Of a DNA stretch of 64,000 nucleotides, positions 34,020 to 43,000 are shown in pieces (within the stretch, counting starts at the first letter, position 1; the number at the start of each line of letters is the position of its first letter). This DNA is from an uncultured Ignavibacteria bacterium (GTDB lineage Bacteria; Bacteroidota; Ignavibacteria; Kapaibacteriales; Kapaibacteriaceae), in the NCBI GenBank assembly GCA_903939735.1, contig CAJAIA010000035.1:44794-108793 (forward strand), in the 5' to 3' direction. The notes beneath the pieces are model-generated. The model saw only the letters and a program-made list of their open reading frames with translations, was not told the DNA's origin and searched no databases. Made by a program: the position numbers and the translations under genes.

Positions 34020-37000
34020 ATGAATCGATTCGATTCCACGTACTCATCAGGACAACGGAAGGTGGGGCTATGGCTCCGCGCACTGTTGCTTGTGATGATC
34101 ACGACGGCCGGTCTGCTCAGTAGCAGTTCGGTTAAGGCTCAGGGGACGTTGACAACAACGTTTGGACCAAATCCGGTTTGTGCTGGATCAACCTCGACGG
34201 TGACAGCTACGCTGGCACCGACCGCGGGCGTAAACATTGGGTATGTTGCTCCTGCAGCACCGGCGCTTAACGTTGCCAACCAGTTTGCCAACGTTGTGGC
34301 TCTGGACGACGACCAAGTCTCGGGACAGCAGCTTACGGCAGCGGGTGTAATTTTCCCGTTCCACGGTGAGAACATTGACCTCGGCGTCAATGGCTTCTAC
34401 ATCGGATCGAACGGCTTTGTGACGTTCCGCAACGCTCCTCTTGAAACACAGATTGCTCCACGCAATCTCGGCGGCGCGCCTGGTAATGGCCAGACATACA
34501 ATGCCATCTATCTCTGCAACACGGACTTGTCCCCGCAACTTGGTGGTGGCGTAGTGTCGTGGCAATATGTTGCTGGTGTTGGCGGGGTGGATAATATCCT
34601 CTATGTGACGTTTGATAACGTGCCATTTTTCCTGCCTGGAGGAGCTCCAGGCGCAGCGAATGCTGCGCGTGTTCGTGTTCAGGCAAAGCTCTTCTGCGCC
34701 GGTTCTACAGGAAACCCTGCTGGACGCGTTGAAATTCATGTTGATTACATCAACAACAACGCGGCCGCTATCAATGCGGCTCAAAATCAAGTTTCGATTG
34801 GTCTCCTGAACAACTGTCAGCCTCCTGTAGCGAGCGCCAATCTCAACCAGGGAGCCACAGGCCTGGCAGGGGTTACCTACGCTTGGAACCCAGCAGCTCC
34901 TGCACTTGCAGGTACGCAGGTTCAGTTCTTCCAGTGCCCAACTCCGGGTGTCAACTGTAATGGTGTAGGCGGAACAAATGTATCGACAGTTGCTGGTGCT
35001 GGACCGTACACGTATTCGTACGCACCTCCAGCAACAACGACGAACCAGTCGTACTTCTTCTACACTCGCGCTACGATGAACAACTGTCAAACAGTGACAT
35101 CGCCAACTGCGCAGTTGAGTGCTACGGCAACTCCGACGAATCCATCAAGCATCTCTGGCAACCAAAATGTCTGCCAAGGTGGTTCGGTGACATATACAGC
35201 CACACGTACGGTAACTGGCTCGACGTTCACATGGGGCACAAGCCTTGGTGGTGCAACGATCGTCACAGGCGGTACGGGCAACGATCAAGCAACTATCACG
35301 TACCCAAGTGGTGGTTCACAGGGTGGCACGTCGTACAACGTCACGCTTCAGGAGACAAATCCTGCAGCTCCAACGTGTGCATCTGCTACAACAACCTTCG
35401 CAAACCGCGTAACGATTTACACGACGCCTTCTGGCTCGATCACAGTTGGTACGCCGACACAGTGTGCAAACGTCACGACAACGGTTTCGTCGTCGCTTAC
35501 GGCACCAGTTGGTAACACATATAACTGGTCGATCTCAACGAACCCAACGGGTGCGACGCTGTCATCGACAACGATTCAAAACCCAACGATCACATTCCCA
35601 ATCGCTGCAGTCGTACAGCCAACAGGTGCTCAGACAACAACGGTACAGGTAATCGTAGCGAACGGCCCAAGCAACCTTTGCTCGGCAACGTTCACAGCGA
35701 ACCTTGTGATCAACCCAGTTCCGCCAGCTAACACAGTTGTTGGTTCGGTTGCTTCAGTATGTCCGAACACAAACATGACATACTCGATCAATGGAACAAC
35801 AGGTCTGGGTAACACATACACGTACTCAGCCTCAGGTATTGCCTACACATGGCAAGGTGGCTACCTCAACGGTTCGTCAACAGCTGCGACATCACAGACC
35901 CTGCAGTGGACTGCAGCTGCTGGTGGCACAGGTACGGTGACGGTTGTTGAGTCGACAGCATCTAGCTGCACACGCACATACAGCACAACAACAACAGTGC
36001 ATGCGCTTCCAGCGCCTTCGATCGTTGGTGCTAACACACCATGTCAGTTCCTTGCATCGGCTACTGGTAACCCATCGTTCCAGACAGGTCCAACGCCTCT
36101 GAACTACACATACGGTCTTGCAACTAGTAACGTAGCCAACGGTTACCGTTGGTTGGTCACTGGTGGATCTATCGTTGCTGCTAACAATACAACGTCTATT
36201 GCATTGCCTAGCACACAGACTGCAGCCGGTACTACGGCAGTTGGCGGCAGCTTCAACCCAGGCGTTACACAGGTCACTGTTCAATGGACAGCGACAGGTG
36301 CACAGACAATCTCATGTGTTGAGAACACAGTAAATGGCTGTCAGGCTACAACATCGATGGCTGTAACTGTTACAGCATCACCAGTAGCTGGTGACTTCAG
36401 CATCACAGGTGCAGGTATTGGTGCAGCTGCGCCATGCGCAGGCACAACAGCGACATACACTGTCGCAGGTGCTGGCTCACACACGATCAGCGTATCTGGA
36501 AACTCAGGTCTTTCAGCTGCGACAGCCCCACTCTCAATTGTCGGAAGCCAAGTAACTGGTACAGGTACCGGCGGTACATTCGACATCACATGGGGTTCAG
36601 GCTCTACTGGTAGCATCACACACGAATACACAGTTGGTGGTTGCGCATCTGTCGAAACATATACTGTCTCGATCCAGCCGCTTCCATCATTCACGATCAC
36701 ACCTCCATCTGGCACACTTTGCGGTGGTGGCAGCTTCACGTTCACGGTGAGCGGTCTCGTAAATGGTGGAACGCCATCGTACGCATGGACGTTCTCTGGA
36801 GGCGCACTTGTCGTATCTACGACAGGTGGCGGTGTGGGGGATAACTTCATCACCCTGAACACGGCGAATGCTGCAGGCCCTCTCAGCGCAACATGTGTGG
36901 TTACAAATACAACAACAGGCTGCGTGAGCACATCAGTGACTTCAGCAACTGTAAACGTTGTTGTCACGCCAGCTGCTCCAACACCTCCGGGTGCTGGTAA

Positions 37001-40000
37001 CTCATGCGCTTCGGATGCAAATGGTAATCGCACTCAGAACTACACATTCAACGGAACAGTCGGTGCAACACTGAACTGGTCGGTTTCAGGTGCTCCTGCT
37101 GGTACTACGACATCGGGTACGGGCACACCGGGCTCGCCGTTCACAGTTACATGGGGTCAAATCGCACGTAACGCTGCTGCAGCTCCGACATCACAAGTTG
37201 TTACTGTCTCTACGACACAGACACTTGCTGGTTGTACGAGCCCAAGCGCGTCAACGACAACAACGCTCTATGCAACGCCTGCTGATGCACCGGTTGTGAC
37301 AACAAGCGGTCCAGCAATCTCTTCATTGTGCGTTGGAACAACGACACCTGTTGGTCTCACTGTCACCACAAACGGTAACAACGGCCAGCCGAACGTTAAC
37401 CACACTTGGAATTCATCAGCAGGCATCACACTTGGAGGTGCTACTGGTGCACTCGGCGACAATAACTCAATTTCAGGCTTTCTTGCTTCCGGTCCGCAGT
37501 GGATCGACGTAACAGCAACGGACATTACTTCAGGTTGTGCAACAACAACTCGTACGAGCTTCACAGTTGCTCCAGTTCCAACACCAGCTATCAGTGGAAA
37601 CACAAGTGTCTGCCAAGAGATCAACGATCCCGTTGGCCAGTCACACGGTGCTGCTTGGACGCACACGTACAACTATCAGACAACACTTGTACCTGGCAAC
37701 AGCTACGGCTGGCAGATCACAGAAGGCTACATCGTTGCGTATTCAACAAACAACGGTGGTAGCTGGATCACACCAGCAGGTAGCGTGGCAGCAGTTGGTA
37801 GCCAGACTCTGGCAGCTACTGTTAATGCTAGCCGTGTTCGCGTGGTATTCTATGGCACAACACCTGGTAAGGTGAAGGTCACAGAAACATTCCCAGGTGG
37901 TGCAGGTTGTGGTACAACAACACTTGACTACAACGTCAACTTCAACCCACGTCCGAATGCACAAACGATCGCGACAACAACAGCGAACGTATGTAGCGGT
38001 TCGAACGGTACAGTAACGCTTGCGTCTTCGCAAACAAACTGGACGTATCGTCTCCAAGTTTCGACAGACGGTGTAACATGGGTGAACTCATCAGCTGCTG
38101 CGCAAGCAGGTACTGGTGCAGGTCTCACATACACAGTAGCTGCTGCTGAACTTGCATTCACAGCTACAGCACCAACAGCAACGACATACACATATCGTGC
38201 AGTTGCGACATCGAGCGGTGCAAGCCTTGTGACAGGTTGCGGTCCTTACCTGATTTCAGGTACAACAGCAATCAACGTCCATGGCATTCCTCCAACACCA
38301 ACACTTGCAGTAGTTGCTGGCAGCGAGCAAACATGCTTTGGTACAGCTATCAACTTCTCTGCGACTGGCACAGTAACATGGGCGAACTACCAACTTGAGC
38401 GTAGCCCAGCTGGTGCAGGTACATGGGCAGCAGTCGGTGCTCCTGTAGCTGGTGGTGCGGGCACAACATCAATCAGCGACGCAACAAGCCCAGCTGGTGG
38501 TATTCCTACGCTTGCTTCACCGAACTACGACTTCCGTGTTCGTGCAGTATCAACAGCAACTCCTCCTAATTGCGAAAGCGCTAACTCGGCACTTGTAGCA
38601 ACTACAGTGTTCGCGCTTCCAACAAACCCAGGCGTAACAATTTCTCCAAACCCAGTCTGCTTCGAAGAAAACTTCACAGTCACACTTGCTACAACGCAAG
38701 CTGGCGTGATCTACGAAGTACGCAAGGGTGGTGTATCGCTCTCGCCAGCTGTCACAGTTCTTGGTGATGGTTCAGGCAAGACGCTGACAATCAATTCTGC
38801 ATACCTGATGCCGACAATCACATCAAACCCATCGACGTCGTCAAACGTCACGGTTGATGTAGCGGCAACACTCGTACAGAACGGTACACACGTACGTCCA
38901 ATCCCAGCTGGTGGCTGCTTGCAGTCATTCGGTTCAACAGCAGTTACGGTATACGAGAAGCCAGTCGCTTCGATCTCATCAAATGCTACAGCATGTGGTG
39001 GTTCAAGCACAGTCTTCACACCGGGCAACGTAACTCCAGCTCCGAACCAGTTCTTCGATTGGGTTCTTACAACAACTCCTCCTGCTGGAACAACACCAAC
39101 ATTTGCTAACCGCACGGTTAACAACACGGTGAATCCGTTCACAGTGACATGGGGTGACTACGCAGTATCATGCAACCCAGTTGCTGGTTCGCCAGAAACT
39201 CAGACACAGACAGTACGTCTGATCGCTGAGAACGCAAACGGTTGCTTGGACACAACAACACGTACAATCACACTCTACCCAACACCATTTGATGCATTCG
39301 TTCAAGGTGATGCAACAGCATGTGTGTACGGTGGCTACGAAGAACACATCAAGACATACTCGCTCAAGCGTACGGCCGGTGCAACATGTACGTTCCCAAC
39401 AGGAACGACATATGCATGGTCGATGTCAACAGGTACAGTGTCTGGTACGATCCGCTCGGGTCAAGGCACAACTGACATCATTGGTGAGTGGAACACAACA
39501 GGCGGTTCAGGAACAGGTACAGTAACATGCGTTGTCACACTCCCAGCATCATGGGGTGGATGTGCATCGACAAAGTCGACAAACGTTACAGTCTACCCAC
39601 TCCCAACACCAGCTATCGTTGGTCCAACAGATGTGTGCCAGAACGGTACAGGTTCACCAACATCTACATCGAACTACTCGTCAACACTCTACACGGGTGA
39701 CACATACAAGTGGGACGTTGTTGGTGGTACAATCACAACACCAGGTGGTGCAACGGGTGCAGGTACAGTCGCTAGCCCTTCAACGGTAACAGCTCTGAAC
39801 CAAAACACGATCACAGTTACTTGGGGTTCAGCTCCTTCGAACTCTGCAACAGTGACACTCACGGAGACAACTCCTGCTGGCTGTGTCGCACGCAACACAA
39901 TCACTGTTAACATCCGCGCAACACCAACACCGGTGATCAGCGGTCCAACAACGATGTGTGACAATGCTGTTGCAACATTCTCGACAGCTAACAACGCTCC

Positions 40001-43000
40001 GAACAACACGTACAACTGGACAATCGCAGGTAACGGTACGATCACTGCAGGTGCAAACACAGCATCGGCAACAGTTCTCGCTGGCGCTCTTGCTGGTGGC
40101 AACTTCACGATCACGGTTACTGAGACAGTTTCAGCGACAACATGCTCGAAGACAGTTAGCCAAGTTGTTTCGCTTGCTGCTACACCAGTTCCGACAATCA
40201 CACGCGTAACAGCAGGTGGTACAGTTGGTGGTGCATGCGTCAATCAGACAATCACTTACGGTAACTCGGATGCAACAACAGGCACGTTTGGCTACCTCTG
40301 GACAGTATCGGGTAACGGTGCTATCTCGGGTGCTAACAACGGCGCAACAGTTGCAATCAACTGGACAACTACTGGCACAGGCACAGTGACACTTTCAAAG
40401 TGGCACGCTGCAACACAGTGCACAACAACAGTTGCTCAGAACGTAACAGTGGTTAACCCACCAGCTCCAGCAATCACGGGTGCAACGAATGTTTGTGGTA
40501 ACTCAACACAGACATACAGCACAACAAACAATGTTGGCAATACATATTCATGGTCGCTTGGTAATGCAACGATCTTGAGTGGTTCGGGTACAAGTGCACT
40601 CACGGTGAAGTGGAACAATCCAGCACCAGGCGCAACGAACTCGACGACAATGACAGTTGTAGAAACGAACACAGCTTCAGGTTGCTCAAACAGCGCTTCG
40701 GTTGTTGTTACAACGCGTTACCAGCCAATCGCACAAACGATTGCTGGTGCAACACAAGCATGTACGTATGACGCAGTAAACAATCCTGCGAACTACACAT
40801 ATTCTATTGCAAACAACGCTGGTTCGGTATACAACTGGACAATCGCTGGTGGTACTCTCCAAAGCGGTCAAGCCACAAACAGCGTAGCAGTTCGCTGGAC
40901 AAATGTTGGAACGCAGTCGATCTCGGTAACGGAATCGGATGCAACAGCACTTTGCTCAGTAACATCGACACTCAATGTTGCAGTAACGGCTCAGCCAGTT
41001 CCTGTAATCAGTGGTGATCTTACAGTATGTGCGACTGACACTGAAGTGTATTCAACGCCAGTGGCAACAGGCAGCACATATAGCTGGGCAGTTTCGGGTA
41101 CAGCAGCAGATCGCACGATCGTCTCTGGCTCGAATGCAAATGCAGTAACAGTTCAGTGGCTCACAGCCGGCACGCGTACGCTCACGGTGACAGAGACAGC
41201 AGGTCTCTGCACAGCAACAGCTAACGCAACGGTCACAGTCAACGCTACTCCAACGCAGACAGCAATCAATGGTCTTGCAACGGTATGTAACGGCTCGACA
41301 CAGAACTACAACGTCACAAACGTTGGTGGTCAGAACTACACATGGACGGTAACAGGTGGCACGATTGTCAGCGGTGCTGGCACAAGCGCTATCAACGTTC
41401 AGTGGACAACAGTTGGTACACAAACAGTTGCGGTAACAATCACAACTGCAGGTACAAGCTGCTCGACATCACTCACACGTAACGTTGCAGTTGAAGATCA
41501 GCCAGCTCCAGCAATCACAGGCACGTCGCCAGTATGTACGGGTACAACAACGTCATACAGCACACCAGCGGTTGCAGGACACACATATCAGTGGACTCTC
41601 TCAGGTGGCGGTACAGCAGTATCTGGCTCGACAAGCAACTCGTTCGACGTTGCATGGTCAACAGCAGGTACACACACAGTAACAGTCACGCAGCGCAACG
41701 CTTCGGCTAACTGCCAAGCAACAGCTACGATGAATGTTGTTGTGAACCAAACACCAACACAAACAGCGATCAACGGTCCAGCTGTTGTATGTAACGGTTC
41801 AACGCAGAACTACAATGTCACAAGCATTGCAGGTCAGACATACAACTGGACAGTAACTGGCGGTTCGATCACAACAGGTGCTGGCACGAATGCAATCAGC
41901 GTTCAGTGGACAACACTTGGCAACCAAACTGTCAACGTGACGGTCGGTACAGCAGGCACAAGCTGCGCAGTATCGCTCACACGCAACGTGACGGTTGAAG
42001 AGCAGCCAAATCCATACGTTGCTGGTCCAACAGTTGTTTGCACAGGCGAAACAGCTGAGTACAGCACAGACGATAACTTCCAGCATTCATATGTGTGGAC
42101 GCTGAACGGTGGCGGAACAATCGTTTCGAACCCAGCAAGCAGCACAATCAATGTCGCATGGGCAACAGCAGGTACATGGACGCTGTCTGTAACACAGACA
42201 AACGCTTCAGGCAACTGCTCACGTACTCAATCGGCAACGGTTACGGTGCGTCAGACACCAACTGCAACAGCAATCACACGTGTAACGCCTGGTGGCAATC
42301 TGAACCAAGCTTGCCAAGGTCAGCAAATCACATACTCGACACCAGCAAATGCAGCAAGCACGTTCCTCTGGACGGTTGCCGGTGGTACAGTTGTTGGTTC
42401 AGCTACAAGCAACCAAGTTGTTGTAAACTGGCAGACACAAGGCAACGGTACGATCTCGGTAACAGAGACAACAACAGGCACAACATGTGCAACTACTGTT
42501 GCTGCTAACGTTGCTGTAGGTTACCAGCCAACTCCAGCTATCGACGGTGCTCGCGTAGTATGTATCGACAAGACACACACATACGCAACACTGACGGTTC
42601 CAGGTAGCACATACAACTGGTCGATCACTCCAACGAACGTGTTCCAGACAGTTGCTGGTTATCCAGCAGCTAGCGAAATCACAGTTCGCTGGATCCAGCC
42701 AGGTCTTCACACAATGACAGTAACAGAAACAGCTCTCGGCGGCTTCTGTGTCGGTGTTCAGACAATCAACGTTCGTGTTAACCCAATCCCAACACCGGCA
42801 ATCACGTCGGCAACAGGCTACGGTTCGCCAAACACACGTCGCCCAGGCGTCGTATGTAACGGCAGCACGCACAACTACTCGGTCACAGCAACTCCAGACA
42901 ACGTGTTCCAGTGGGCAGTAACTGGTGGTACGATCCTCTCGGGTCAGAACACCAACGCTATCACTGTTCAGTGGGGTACAACTGGTACAGGCACGATCGC

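Noticed and set aside
36341-37033. 230-residue minus-strand ORF inside the giant gene (and many similar ones)
   Set aside because: The Thr/Val-rich composition is the reverse complement of the repeat codons; stop codons are rare there because of biased composition, not coding selection.
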